From assembly GCA_963824095.1 (NCBI GenBank), contig CAWGNS010000014.1, positions 310,001 to 374,000 on the forward strand: a DNA stretch of 64,000 nucleotides. Reading direction: 5' to 3'. The notes beneath the pieces were generated by a model that saw only the letters and a list, made by a program, of their open reading frames with translations, was not told where the DNA came from and searched no databases. Made by a program: the position numbers and the translations under genes. Of this stretch, positions 8,315-16,351 are shown one piece after another. The DNA comes from JBBDWJ01 sp963824095. GTDB taxonomy: Bacteria; Acidobacteriota; Terriglobia; Bryobacterales; UBA6623. Every line of letters begins with the position of its first letter. The stretch's first letter is position 1.

Positions 8315-9163
8315 GTGAGAAACGACGGACGCAGTGCGCGAACCGGAAGGCCCGGCAGAACGCCCTACCTGCTGGTCCCACGCGAGCATGGCTCGTGGGG
8401 AATGCTGCTGTTTCCCCTAATCTCGGCGATGGTGCTCACGCGGCGGTGGGACTGGGGTCTGCTGCCGGCGGCGGCCGCGGCGGTGGCCGTTTTTCTGATC
8501 CGTGAGCCGCTGTTGGTGCTGGCCCGGCAACGCTACGTTTGGAAAGAAACGCGGCCGGAGACGCTCTCCGCGCGCCGTTCCCTGCTGGTGTTCGGGATCG
8601 TGTTGGCCGCCGCGGGGGCGTGGCTGGCCGGCGTGGTGTCCGTGGCGTGGCTGCTGGGGCTGGGGCTGGCGGCGGGGGCGCTGACCGCGGTTGCGATCTA
8701 CGGCGCGCTGCACAACCGGCAGCGTTCGGCGCTACTCCAGATCGCCGGGGCGGTGGGTTTGGCGAGTTCGGCTCTGTTGCCGTACCTGGCGGAGGGCCTG
8801 GCGCCCGATGTCCGGCTGTGGCTGCTGATCGGCACGCACGTCGTGCACAGCACCGGGGCGGTGCTGGTGGTGCACGCCCGGCTGGACGCGGCCCGGGCGC
8901 TGAAGACCGGCGCGGCGATTCCTTTCCAACCTGTCGCCGCCGTGCTCTGGCTCGTGATGCACGGGCTGGCGGCTGGGGCGCTGGCCCTGGCGGGGGTTCC
9001 CTGGTTGGGGTTGGTTCTGGCGATTCCCCTGGCGGTTCACGCCGTTGACCTGGCCCGTTTGCGGGACGCCGGGTTCCTGCACACGCCGCTCAGGCAGGTT
9101 GGGTTTCGGGAATTGGCGCTTAGTAGCGTGTTTTCGTTGCTGGTGGTGGCGGTGTTGTTTTGA
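8315..9163 (+). CDS. YwiC-like integral membrane protein
   Basis: 282 aa and strongly hydrophobic, with about eight membrane segments. The N-terminal motif VPREHGSWGMLLFPL followed by FLIREPLLVLARQR is the hallmark of the YwiC-like family, which is distantly related to UbiA prenyltransferases. No Asp-rich prenyl-diphosphate motif is evident, and the biochemical function of the family is not known to me. The GTG start at 8315 has GGGGAGAG about 10 bases upstream. It has no operon partner: downstream lies a repeat-rich spacer and then the convergent microcompartment operon. Confidence 0.8.
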   Translation: MRNDGRSARTGRPGRTPYLLVPREHGSWGMLLFPLISAMVLTRRWDWGLLPAAAAAVAVFLIREPLLVLARQRYVWKETRPETLSARRSLLVFGIVLAAAGAWLAGVVSVAWLLGLGLAAGALTAVAIYGALHNRQRSALLQIAGAVGLASSALLPYLAEGLAPDVRLWLLIGTHVVHSTGAVLVVHARLDAARALKTGAAIPFQPVAAVLWLVMHGLAAGALALAGVPWLGLVLAIPLAVHAVDLARLRDAGFLHTPLRQVGFRELALSSVFSLLVVAVLF

Positions 9164-9665
9164 GTGCGCGTGGGATGCGCAAGAGTCTCCCTGGAGAGGC
9201 GTTTTCTCAGCTCGGCCTGGCGTTTTTTGGACAGACAAGATTGTCTGTCCCACAGGGCAGGCAGGATGCCTGTGCCTCGAGTTTGGCCCTTTTGGCGAAA
9301 TGCGGCATTAGGAATGAGATGCCTGGGAGTCGCCTTCAGGCGGCTTGGTCCCGACGAAGTCGGGTTTAGGCCGGTCGTTTACGGCCGGTTGGCGGCGGGG
9401 TTCCCTAACCGTTTGTCAAGGCTGCTTTCAGCGGCCTTTCGAAACGCAACGCGACGACTGGAAGCCGCAAAAAGGGGGAAGCCCGCTTGAAGCGGGCTGA
9501 GGGAAGAGAAATAGGAGCCGCCATACCGGCCGTAAACGACCGGCCTAAACCGGGCTAAGGCCCGTGAACGGGCCTGCGAGCCCAACCGTGCCGCCCATTT
9601 TGCCTTGCCATGGTGTTGGCTCCGCAAAAGGCCAAACTCCAGGGGCAGGCAGGATGCCTGCCCCA
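9164..9665. repeat. Repeat-rich intergenic region with 26-bp inverted repeat and several palindromes
   Basis: This 500-bp spacer between convergent genes holds a GGACAGACA palindrome (9229-9250), two GGCAGGC palindromes (9255-9276 and 9642-9664), a perfect 26-bp inverted repeat (9364-9389 with 9525-9550) and a hairpin AGCCCGC/GCGGGCT at 9479-9497 inside it. No coding gene is supported. The palindromes are members of families seen elsewhere in the window. Confidence 0.8.
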
Positions 9666-9962
9666 CTAGGTCTCGGCGCCTCCGGTGGCGTCGTCGACCA
9701 GCTCGATTTGGTCGATGACGCCAACGACGGCCGCGTCGATGGGAGATTGCAGCCGGTTGACGGCGGTCATTGCCGCCCAGCCGTCGACGGCCAGCAGGAC
9801 GCGGTCGCCTACTCCGGCGTCCACGGAATCGACGGCCACGAAGGGCGCGCCGCGCTCGTTGCCGTCGAGGTCGAGCTGCGCCACCAGCAGCAGTTTCATG
9901 CCTTCGTGGCTGGCGTGCTTTTCCGAGGCAACGATGTCGCCGATGACGCGCCCGATCAGCAT
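9666..9962 (-). CDS. Bacterial microcompartment vertex protein (EutN/CcmL, BMC-P), copy 1
   Basis: 98 aa, the usual size of BMC-P proteins, which form pentamers capping the vertices of the protein shell. Family features in order: MLIGRVIGDIVAS, KLLLVAQLD, VDAGVGDRVLL and IDAAVVGVIDQIE. It is the last gene of the operon, 52 bases after copy 2, with AAAGGAAG before the ATG at 9962. The three BMC-P copies in this operon are clearly related but well diverged, as in other loci where pentamer paralogues occupy different vertices. Confidence 0.93.
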   Translation of the reverse strand: MLIGRVIGDIVASEKHASHEGMKLLLVAQLDLDGNERGAPFVAVDSVDAGVGDRVLLAVDGWAAMTAVNRLQSPIDAAVVGVIDQIELVDDATGGAET

Positions 9963-10014
9963 CGGCCGGCTTCCTTTCGCGCCGCGGAGGGTCGGGATTG
10001 CAGGGCAAGCGGCA

Positions 10015-10308
10015 TCAGGAGCCGTCCGGAGCGGCCTGCGCTTGCGGCGCGTTGATCTCGTCGACGATACCGACGACCGTGGCGTCGGAGCCGACTTCGT
10101 CGGGCAGGAAGGCCATGGCGGCTTCGCGCCCGCGGCACCAGTAGATCGTCTCGCCAGAGCCGGCGCCCACCGCGTCCGCTGCGACCAGGGCGCTTCCCGT
10201 GTCTTGGCCGGCGGCGTCGAGCGGTTGGATCAGCAGCAGCTTGCGGCCGATGAGCTGATCGATCTTGGCGGTGGCCCAGACGCGTCCGATCACTCTGCCG
10301 AGGCGCAT
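10015..10308 (-). CDS. Bacterial microcompartment vertex protein (EutN/CcmL, BMC-P), copy 2
   Basis: 97 aa. MRLGRVIGRVWATAK, KLLLIQPLD, AVGAGSGETIYWCRG and DATVVGIVDEIN match the pentamer fold. The residue run YWCRGREAAM replaces the usual small/Ser-Ala loop of the other copies, making this the most divergent of the three. The start at 10308 lies 2 bases after the stop of copy 3, so translation is probably coupled. The C-terminus has a short Ala/Pro-rich tail. Confidence 0.92.
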   Translation of the reverse strand: MRLGRVIGRVWATAKIDQLIGRKLLLIQPLDAAGQDTGSALVAADAVGAGSGETIYWCRGREAAMAFLPDEVGSDATVVGIVDEINAPQAQAAPDGS

Positions 10309-10310
10309 CG

Positions 10311-10601
10311 CTATCCTTTTTTCGAATCGGGAGTTTCGTCGATTTCGAGCTCGTCGACGATGCCGATGATGGCCGTATCGACCGGGGCTTCCTTCATGCC
10401 CGAAGCCATGCGAGCGGAACTGCCGGTGACCAGCAGGACGCGTTCGCGGTAGCCGGCGCCGACGGTGTCGACGGCGACCACATAGCCGGATTGATCCTGG
10501 CCGTCGGGCGCGATGTGGCGCACCACCAGCAGCTTTTTGCCTTCGAGACGCGGATCTTTACGGGTGGCGACCACTGTGCCGACCACGCGGGCCAACTGCA
10601 T
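10311..10601 (-). CDS. Bacterial microcompartment vertex protein (EutN/CcmL, BMC-P), copy 3
   Basis: 96 aa. MQLARVVGTVVATRK, KKLLVVRHI, VDTVGAGYRERVLLVTGSSARM and VDTAIIGIVDELEI are the family blocks; this copy is nearest to the consensus (GSSARM loop). It begins 21 bases downstream of the hexamer gene and is followed after 2 bases by copy 2. Its tail is acidic and then basic (DETPDSKKG). Confidence 0.93.
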   Translation of the reverse strand: MQLARVVGTVVATRKDPRLEGKKLLVVRHIAPDGQDQSGYVVAVDTVGAGYRERVLLVTGSSARMASGMKEAPVDTAIIGIVDELEIDETPDSKKG

Positions 10602-10622
10602 CGAGACCGTCCTTGGCGGCCC

Positions 10623-10916
10623 TTACTTGGCCGCCGGTTTCGGGGGAGCGATCGAGAAGATATCGTCGAGGTTCGAATGCGGGCGCGGAATCACGTGCAC
10701 CGCGAGCAACTCGCCGACGCGACGGGCGGCGGCCGCACCGGCGTCGGTGGCCGCTTTCACGGCGGCGACGTCGCCGCGGCACAGCACGGTCACATAACCC
10801 GATCCGATCTTTTCCCAACCCACCAGAGTGACTTTGGCGGCTTTGACCATCGCGTCGGCGGCTTCGATCAGCGCCACCAGGCCGCGGGTTTCAATCATAC
10901 CGAGGGCTTCGCCCAT
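10623..10916 (-). CDS. Bacterial microcompartment hexameric shell protein (BMC-H)
   Basis: 97 aa, single BMC domain. MGEALGMIETRGLVALIEAADAM, then the pore loop EKIGSGYV and VKAATDAGAAAA, are diagnostic for Pfam BMC hexamers that tile the facets of the shell; KIGSG is the classical pore motif. The short C-terminal tail ends in Pro/Lys/Ala. It starts 7 bases after the aldolase stop codon. It is the only hexamer gene in the window, and no trimer (BMC-T) gene is present, so the shell may use this single facet protein or others encoded elsewhere. Confidence 0.96.
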   Translation of the reverse strand: MGEALGMIETRGLVALIEAADAMVKAAKVTLVGWEKIGSGYVTVLCRGDVAAVKAATDAGAAAARRVGELLAVHVIPRPHSNLDDIFSIAPPKPAAK

Positions 10917-10923
10917 TTAAGTT

Positions 10924-11724
10924 TCATCCTCCCTTGGACCGTACCACTTCTTCGACGAGCTGAATCAACTCTTCGCGGGTCACGTAGAACCCTTGCTGCC
11001 CCTGCTGCCCGGCCGGCGCGGCGGCGGCCGTATAGTCTTCGGCGACGGTGGGGCAGCCGGGCTGCGGCACCGCCCGCGATTGCACGCCATAGCGGCCGCG
11101 CGACTCAAACAGCTTGGTCACTTCCTCTTGCGGCAGCGGCCGCGCGCCGCCCAACATCTCGGCGACAAAGCTGATGCGCGCGAAATGCTCGACCGTTTCC
11201 ATGCGGAAGAACGCCTGAAAGACGTCCTTACCGTAGCTGACGGCGCCGTGGTTGCCCATCAGCAGCGCGTCGTACTTGGGAATCAGCGGGATCATCGGCT
11301 CGGTCAGCGCCGACGTCCCAGGCAGCCCGTAGGCGGCCAGGGGAACGCAGCCGAGGCCGATCACCACCTCCGGCAGCAGCGCCTTGTTGAGCGACAAGCC
11401 GGCGGCCGCAAACCCCGTCGCCACAGGGGGATGCGCGTGCACCACCGAGTGGATGTCGGGACGCAGATTATACACCGTCAGGTGCATGGCGATCTCGGAG
11501 GTGCGCTCCAGCCGCCCTTCGATCTTGTTGCCTTCGTTGTCGACGATGATCAGATCGTCGGGGCGCATCATCCCCTTGCTGACGCCGGTGGGCGTGGCCA
11601 GGATGCGTTCGTGATCCAGCCGGACCGTGATATTGCCGTCATTGGCGGCCACCCAGCCCTTTTGGTAGACCAGCTTGCCGACTTCGACGATATCATGGCG
11701 CAGCTCGCGCTCTGTCTTTACCAT
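10924..11724 (-). CDS. Class II aldolase (fuculose-phosphate aldolase family) with C-terminal encapsulation-like tail
   Basis: 266 aa. The Zn site of class II fuculose/rhamnulose-type aldolases is intact: Glu77 (RTSEIAMH), His96 and His98 (VVHAHPP) and His159 (MGNHGAVSYG). Family members cleave L-fuculose-1-P or L-rhamnulose-1-P to dihydroxyacetone phosphate and lactaldehyde. After the catalytic domain comes a low-complexity Ala/Pro/Gly/Gln linker (residues ~231-247) and a short amphipathic helix, TREELIQLVEEVVRSK, which has the form of an encapsulation peptide that docks cargo inside a microcompartment. Its place directly before the shell genes supports cargo status. Similar aldolases mark PVM-type fucose/rhamnose compartments. 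The exact sugar phosphate is inferred. Confidence 0.93.
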   Translation of the reverse strand: MVKTERELRHDIVEVGKLVYQKGWVAANDGNITVRLDHERILATPTGVSKGMMRPDDLIIVDNEGNKIEGRLERTSEIAMHLTVYNLRPDIHSVVHAHPPVATGFAAAGLSLNKALLPEVVIGLGCVPLAAYGLPGTSALTEPMIPLIPKYDALLMGNHGAVSYGKDVFQAFFRMETVEHFARISFVAEMLGGARPLPQEEVTKLFESRGRYGVQSRAVPQPGCPTVAEDYTAAAAPAGQQGQQGFYVTREELIQLVEEVVRSKGG

Positions 11725-11797
11725 GCGAATTCCAATCCTAGCGTGGGGGGAGCGAGGTTGTAAAGGAAGGGCGGGGGAGGGGGTAGCGGCGGAATAA

Positions 11798-12187
11798 TCA
11801 TTCCGAACTGGCCTTCAGATCCGGTTCGAGAATATCGAACGTCATGCCTTGTGGATCCTGACACACCGCCAGCCAACCGAATCCCGGGATCGCCTGTTTG
11901 CCTTCCAGGATTTTGCCGCCCTGCTGTTCGACCTTGCGGATAGTTTCCTCTACCGAGGCGACCTCGATGACGTTGACGGTCTCCGCGCCGGGCTGGGGCC
12001 GCTGCAGCATGAAGCCGTCGATGCCGGGCGTTTCTTTGCCGCCGGTTTCGATCTCCCAGTAGGGCATCGCGCCCCAGGGCAGGACGATCTCGTTGCGAGT
12101 GATTCGCCAGCCCAGAACCTTGCGGTAGAAATCGGCTTCCCGCTCGGGGTCGCTGGCGCCGATGGCGAACCGAATGACGCGCGGCAT
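11798..12187 (-). CDS. VOC-superfamily (glyoxalase/bleomycin-resistance fold) protein
   Basis: 129 aa. VIRFAIGASDPEREADFYRKVLGW at the N-terminus and DPQGMTFDILEPD at the C-terminus are the standard ends of the paired beta-alpha-beta-beta-beta modules. Proteins of this type range from metal-dependent lyases and isomerases to simple binding proteins, so no reaction can be named. I chose the ATG at 12187 (AGGAG 8 bases upstream) over an earlier in-frame start at 12241. It lies between the Gfo/Idh/MocA gene and the aldolase on the same strand, with a 73-base gap to the latter, so it may belong to the microcompartment operon. Confidence 0.82.
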   Translation of the reverse strand: MPRVIRFAIGASDPEREADFYRKVLGWRITRNEIVLPWGAMPYWEIETGGKETPGIDGFMLQRPQPGAETVNVIEVASVEETIRKVEQQGGKILEGKQAIPGFGWLAVCQDPQGMTFDILEPDLKASSE

Positions 12188-12249
12188 GTGATTTCTCCTA
12201 GGTACGGGGCTTTTCCGAGTTGCCGTCCGGCAGCTCCCCAACGCGGCCG

Positions 12250-13251
12250 CTACGGCTTTTCCCAGGCTCCGGTCTTCTCCGAGCGGAAAACGGCGTCGAT
12301 GACGGCCATGTTTTTCACGGCGTCTTCGAGCGGGAATTCGAGCGGTTCGCCGCTGCGGATGTGTTCGGAAACCACGTCGCCCTGCAGGGTGTATTGATCG
12401 CAGACGTCGAAAGTCTCGGCGACGGCGGAGGCTCCACCGACAACGCTGCCGTCGTCGACGAAGATGCGGCAGGGCTTATCGGGCGGGGCGTTGAACGGGA
12501 TTTCGATCTCGATCCGTCCTTTGGTGCAGAAAATCTGCACGCGCTGGTAGGGAACCAGTTGCGTGGAGCAGGCGAACGACGCCTGGCCTTGGGGGAAATC
12601 GAGCATCGCGCCGGTGAGGCGGTCGATCTTGAGCTCGGGGTCGCGCTCGATGAGGCTGACAACGCGCGAGGGTTCCGATTCGAACAGGAAACGCGCCCCG
12701 ACGATCGGGTAGCAACCGATGTCGTACAACGCGCCGCCGCCGATATCGGGCTGGTTGCGGATGTTTTTGGGATCGGTGTTGGTGTAGCTGAAAAACGTCT
12801 GCATGGCGCGCAGCTTGCCGATGCGGCCTTCGCGGATGAGGTCACGGGCGCGGCGCCATTGCGGGTGGTAGCGCACCATGAAGGCTTCCTGGATCAGCAC
12901 TTTGTGGCGGTCGCGGGCTTCGATCAGGGTTTGCGCCTCGGCGGCGGTGAGCGCCACCGGTTTCTCGCAGAGCACGTGCTTGCCCGCCTCGGCGGCCTTC
13001 ACCGACAAAGGCACGTGCAGATGATTGGGCAGCGGGTTGTAGACGGCTTCGATCTGTTTATCGGCCAACAGTTCTTCGTAGGAGCCGTAGGCCTTGGGAA
13101 TGCCCAGTTGGTCCGCGATGCGCCTGGCCTGCTCGAGGTTGCGGGAAGCGATGGCGGCGACGTTGGTCAGCTTCCCTTTCTGCATGGCGGGAATGACCTT
13201 TTTGACGCCGATCTTGGCGGTGCTGAGAATACCCCAGGTGACAGGCTGCAT
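12250..13251 (-). CDS. Gfo/Idh/MocA-family NAD(P)-dependent sugar oxidoreductase
   Basis: 333 aa. The N-terminal Rossmann domain begins VTWGILSTAKIGVKKVIPAM, and CEKPVAL (Lys97) carries the conserved catalytic lysine of the family. The C-terminal half contains GGGALYDIGCYPI, typical of glucose-fructose oxidoreductase-like and inositol dehydrogenase-like enzymes. It would oxidise or reduce a cyclic sugar or a sugar derivative in the cytoplasm. The ATG at 13251 follows GGAG by about 8 bases and starts directly with the Rossmann strand; longer upstream frames are not family-like. It is the first gene of the minus-strand cluster leading into the microcompartment genes. Confidence 0.87.
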   Translation of the reverse strand: MQPVTWGILSTAKIGVKKVIPAMQKGKLTNVAAIASRNLEQARRIADQLGIPKAYGSYEELLADKQIEAVYNPLPNHLHVPLSVKAAEAGKHVLCEKPVALTAAEAQTLIEARDRHKVLIQEAFMVRYHPQWRRARDLIREGRIGKLRAMQTFFSYTNTDPKNIRNQPDIGGGALYDIGCYPIVGARFLFESEPSRVVSLIERDPELKIDRLTGAMLDFPQGQASFACSTQLVPYQRVQIFCTKGRIEIEIPFNAPPDKPCRIFVDDGSVVGGASAVAETFDVCDQYTLQGDVVSEHIRSGEPLEFPLEDAVKNMAVIDAVFRSEKTGAWEKP

Positions 13252-13441
13252 GAATGACTCCGGACCGGGCGTGGAGTTTGGGCTCCACAAATTTGGATGT
13301 TCCGGGTGATTGTAGCGAGTTTGCGTCTGATGATGTGGGGACGCAACGAGCATCCGCAAGAAAATGCTCGCCGGCGGGCGCGAGCGTTCGGGCCCAGCTC
13401 TCCGCCGGCTTGACGGTCCGCTACCATGAGGGTTACCCCTC

Positions 13442-15325
13442 ATGGCTAAACATCGCGAGAAGAAGGATCTGCGCGCCCACTTTCAGACGGCGAAGACGGT
13501 GATGCCCGAGGTGTGGGCGCTGGTGAAGCCGCGGCGCAAACTGCTGGCCGGCGGACTGGGCCTGATCGTGGTCAGCCGCCTGTCGGGGCTGGTGCTGCCG
13601 GCTTCGACCAAATACCTGTTTGACGACGTGATCGGCAAGCGGCATTTCGACCTGCTGCTGCCGTTGGTGCTGGCGGTGGGAGCGGCGACCGCGGTCGAGG
13701 CCTCGACGTCGTATGCGCTGACGCAGTTGCTGTCGAAATCGGGGCAGCGGCTGATCGCCGAGTTGCGCCGCCAGGTGCACTCGCACCTGGCGCGGCTGCC
13801 GGTGGCCTATTACGACAGCCACAAGACCGGCTCGCTGGTGTCGCGCGTGATGAGCGACGTGGAGGGCGTGCGCAATCTGGTCGGCACCGGGCTGGTGGAA
13901 CTGGTGGGCGGCCTGCTCACCGCGGCGGTGGCCTTCGTGGCACTGCTCTACTACAGCCCGAAGCTGACCGCGGTGGCGCTGTTTCCGCTGCTGGCGTTCG
14001 GGCTGGTTCTCAAATACGCCTACACGACGCTGCGGCCTCTGTTTCACGAGCGCTGGAAGATTCGCAGCGAGGTCAGCGGACGGCTCACCGAATCGCTGGC
14101 CGGCGTGCGCGTGGTGAAGGGCTATCACGCCGAGGCGCGCGAGGAAAACGTGTTCGCGGCGGGCGTGCAGCGCATTCTCGACAACGTGCTGAGCACGATC
14201 ACCGGCACCTCGCTGGCCAGCTTGGCGGCGACGGTGCTGATGGGCGGCGTGGGCGCGATGATCATGTACTTTGGCGCGCAGGACGTGCTCGCGGGCCGCA
14301 TGGAAGTGGGCGAGCTGATCGCCTTTACGGCCTTTCTCGCCTTTGTGGTCTCGCCCATCTTCAAGGTGGTCAGTATCGCGACGCAACTGATGGAGGCGTT
14401 CTCGGGACTGGAGCGCACGCGCGAAATCTTCCACGAGATCCGCGAGGAGGATGACCCGCATCGGGCCGTCGAGCTTGCGACGCTGCAGGGCGAGATCCGC
14501 TTCGAACGCGTCGATTTCGCCTACGAGCCGGGCAAGCCGGTGTTGCACGACATCTCGTTTGAGTCGCTCCCGGGCACGGTGACGGCTCTGGTGGGGCCGT
14601 CGGGGTCGGGGAAATCGACGATCACCGGGCTGGTGGCGGCGTTCTACAAGCCGGGTGCGGGCCGCATCCTGGTCGATGGCGTGGACGTCAACACCGTGCG
14701 GCTGTCGTCGTATCGAACGCAGCTCGGTGTGGTGTTGCAGGAGACGTTTCTGTTCGACGGCTCGATCCGGCAAAATGTCGCGTTCGGGCGGCCCGATGCG
14801 AGCGACGACGAGATCCTGGAAGTCTGCCGCATCGCGCGGGTCGATGAGTTCGCCGAAAAGCTCGACCAAAGCTACGACACGATCGTCGGCGAGCGTGGCG
14901 TGAAGCTTTCGGGCGGGCAGCGGCAGCGGGTGGCGATTGCGCGGGCGATTTTGGCGAATCCGCGGATACTGATTCTCGACGAAGCGACCTCAAGCCTCGA
15001 TTCCGAATCGGAAGCGATGATCCAGGAAGGGCTTTCCTACCTGATGCGCGGCCGCACGACGTTTGTGATTGCGCACCGGCTGTCGACGATCCGGAGGGCC
15101 GAGCAGATTCTGGTGGTCGAAGATGGCCGCATCGTCGAGCGCGGCAATCACGAATCGCTTTACGCGGCGCGCGGGCGGTATCGCGATCTTTACGACCGGC
15201 AGCACGGGTTGATGTCGAATCTGTTCCTGGCGCCGGGCGAGGGCGACGAAGCGGAGCAGGAGACTTCCGACAAGGAGGAATCGGCGGCGGCTACCGACCC
15301 GTTGAGCCTGCTGCGCGGGTCTTGA
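13442..15325 (+). CDS. ABC-type exporter, transmembrane and ATPase domains fused (MsbA/BmrA-like)
   Basis: 627 aa. Residues ~30-310 form a six-helix type I exporter domain with HSHLARLPVAYYDSHKTG and TGSLVSRVMSDVEGVRNLV. The nucleotide-binding domain follows with Walker A GPSGSGKST (~385), the signature LSGGQRQRVAIARAI (~489), Walker B ILILDEATSSLD and the switch IAHRLSTI. It would act as a homodimer (or with a partner half-transporter) exporting lipids, peptides or drugs. The acidic tail after residue ~600 is low-complexity. GAGGG lies before the ATG. It is divergent from the oxidoreductase at 13251. The substrate is not predictable. Confidence 0.92.
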   Translation: MAKHREKKDLRAHFQTAKTVMPEVWALVKPRRKLLAGGLGLIVVSRLSGLVLPASTKYLFDDVIGKRHFDLLLPLVLAVGAATAVEASTSYALTQLLSKSGQRLIAELRRQVHSHLARLPVAYYDSHKTGSLVSRVMSDVEGVRNLVGTGLVELVGGLLTAAVAFVALLYYSPKLTAVALFPLLAFGLVLKYAYTTLRPLFHERWKIRSEVSGRLTESLAGVRVVKGYHAEAREENVFAAGVQRILDNVLSTITGTSLASLAATVLMGGVGAMIMYFGAQDVLAGRMEVGELIAFTAFLAFVVSPIFKVVSIATQLMEAFSGLERTREIFHEIREEDDPHRAVELATLQGEIRFERVDFAYEPGKPVLHDISFESLPGTVTALVGPSGSGKSTITGLVAAFYKPGAGRILVDGVDVNTVRLSSYRTQLGVVLQETFLFDGSIRQNVAFGRPDASDDEILEVCRIARVDEFAEKLDQSYDTIVGERGVKLSGGQRQRVAIARAILANPRILILDEATSSLDSESEAMIQEGLSYLMRGRTTFVIAHRLSTIRRAEQILVVEDGRIVERGNHESLYAARGRYRDLYDRQHGLMSNLFLAPGEGDEAEQETSDKEESAAATDPLSLLRGS

Positions 15326-15352
15326 GCCGCAGTCTGTTGTTTGCGGCGACCT

Positions 15353-15447
15353 AGCGCAGATTTGGCGCTTCACGTAGACCTGCGGCTTTTCCACATGAAT
15401 TCGCAAACGGCCGCAGGTCTGGCGAAGCGTCAGCCTTTGCGCTACGG
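15353..15447. repeat. Inverted pair of CCGCAGGTCTGG-type repeats
   Basis: A unit at 15409-15447 reads CCGCAGGTCTGGCGAAGCG, then CAGCCTTTGCGCTACGG. A diverged copy in reverse orientation lies at 15353-15386. Other copies: 16073-16107 (reverse), 16195-16232 (forward) and 27427-27463 (forward). Each unit contains an internal hairpin CTGGCG/CGCCAG where best preserved. Confidence 0.75.
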
Positions 15448-15470
15448 GGGATGGGGTCGTGGGGAAGGCT

Positions 15471-16076
15471 ATGCGCGGTTTGAGGTTTCTCCCGCTTACC
15501 GCTGAACTCTGGCCGGCTCTTGAAAAACTGTTCGGCGAACGCGGCGCTTGCGGCGGCTGCTGGTGCATGTGGTGGCGGCTGACGCGCAGCGCCTGGGAAC
15601 AGAACAAGGGCGAGCCGAATCGAGCGGCGTTGCGCGCGCTGGTGGAGGCGCGGGCGCCGTTGGGCGTGCTCGCTTTTCTCGAAGGCCAGGCCGTGGGCTG
15701 GTGCGCTGTGGGTCCCCGGGAAACGCTGCCATCGCTGGGACGCTCGCGGGTGCTGGCGCCGGTAGATGACCAAGCGGTGTGGTCGGTGACCTGCTTTTTC
15801 GTGGCGCGGCCGTATCGCAAGCGCGGCGTGGCGCAACGGCTGTTACAAGCCGCGGTCGACTACGCCCGATCGCAGGGCGCCCGCATCGTCGAGGGCTATC
15901 CCACCGAAACACGCAAACCCTCGGTGCCCGACGTTTTCGCATTCATGGGCCCGGTGAGCTTGTTCCGCAAGGCGGGGTTTCAAGAGGTAGTACGGCGGTC
16001 GCCAACCCGGCCGCTGATGCGGCGGCTCGTGCGCCCCCGGGGGCCCGCTCCGGCATCGTCTCCCCTGGACCCGTAG
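15471..16076 (+). CDS. GNAT-family N-acetyltransferase
   Basis: 201 aa. The acetyl-CoA loop RKRGVAQRLLQAAVDYA after the strand VTCFFVARPYR is the GNAT core. The N-terminal GACGGCWCMWWR is a Cys/Trp-rich signature of one uncharacterised bacterial GNAT subgroup. The C-terminus ends with a basic, Pro-rich tail. I used the ATG at 15471; a GTG at 15459 would add four residues. The gene is bracketed on both sides by palindromic repeats (15353-15447 and 16073-16107, 16195-16232), so it may have moved with them. The acceptor substrate is unknown. Confidence 0.85.
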   Translation: MRGLRFLPLTAELWPALEKLFGERGACGGCWCMWWRLTRSAWEQNKGEPNRAALRALVEARAPLGVLAFLEGQAVGWCAVGPRETLPSLGRSRVLAPVDDQAVWSVTCFFVARPYRKRGVAQRLLQAAVDYARSQGARIVEGYPTETRKPSVPDVFAFMGPVSLFRKAGFQEVVRRSPTRPLMRRLVRPRGPAPASSPLDP

Positions 16077-16276
16077 CGCAGGGCTGGTGTTTTTCCGGAC
16101 CTGCGGCGTCGAACGATGTTCGGAAAGGTGCGGAACCGAGATCGCAGTGAAACGAGAAGAGCCACTGCACTGAGGAATCCGCGGCTTCTGGAAGGGCCGC
16201 AGGTCTGGCGAAGCGCCAGCCGTGCGCTACGGTTTCTTGCGCAGGGTTTGTTGCGACAGACGGGATTGTCCGTCCC
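16073..16276. repeat. Cluster of three palindromic repeats downstream of the GNAT gene
   Basis: 16073-16107 is a reverse copy and 16195-16232 a forward copy of the CCGCAGGTCTGG family, the latter with a perfect internal hairpin CTGGCG-AAG-CGCCAG. 16254-16276 is a diverged GGACAGACA palindrome. Together they fill most of the spacer before rimO. Confidence 0.7.
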
Positions 16277-16351
16277 ACTTGGCCCGCGGAAAAGGCGTTT
16301 CCGTGTCTCTCACGGGGCCGATGATACAATGAGCTTTTCCTAAACTCCTGA

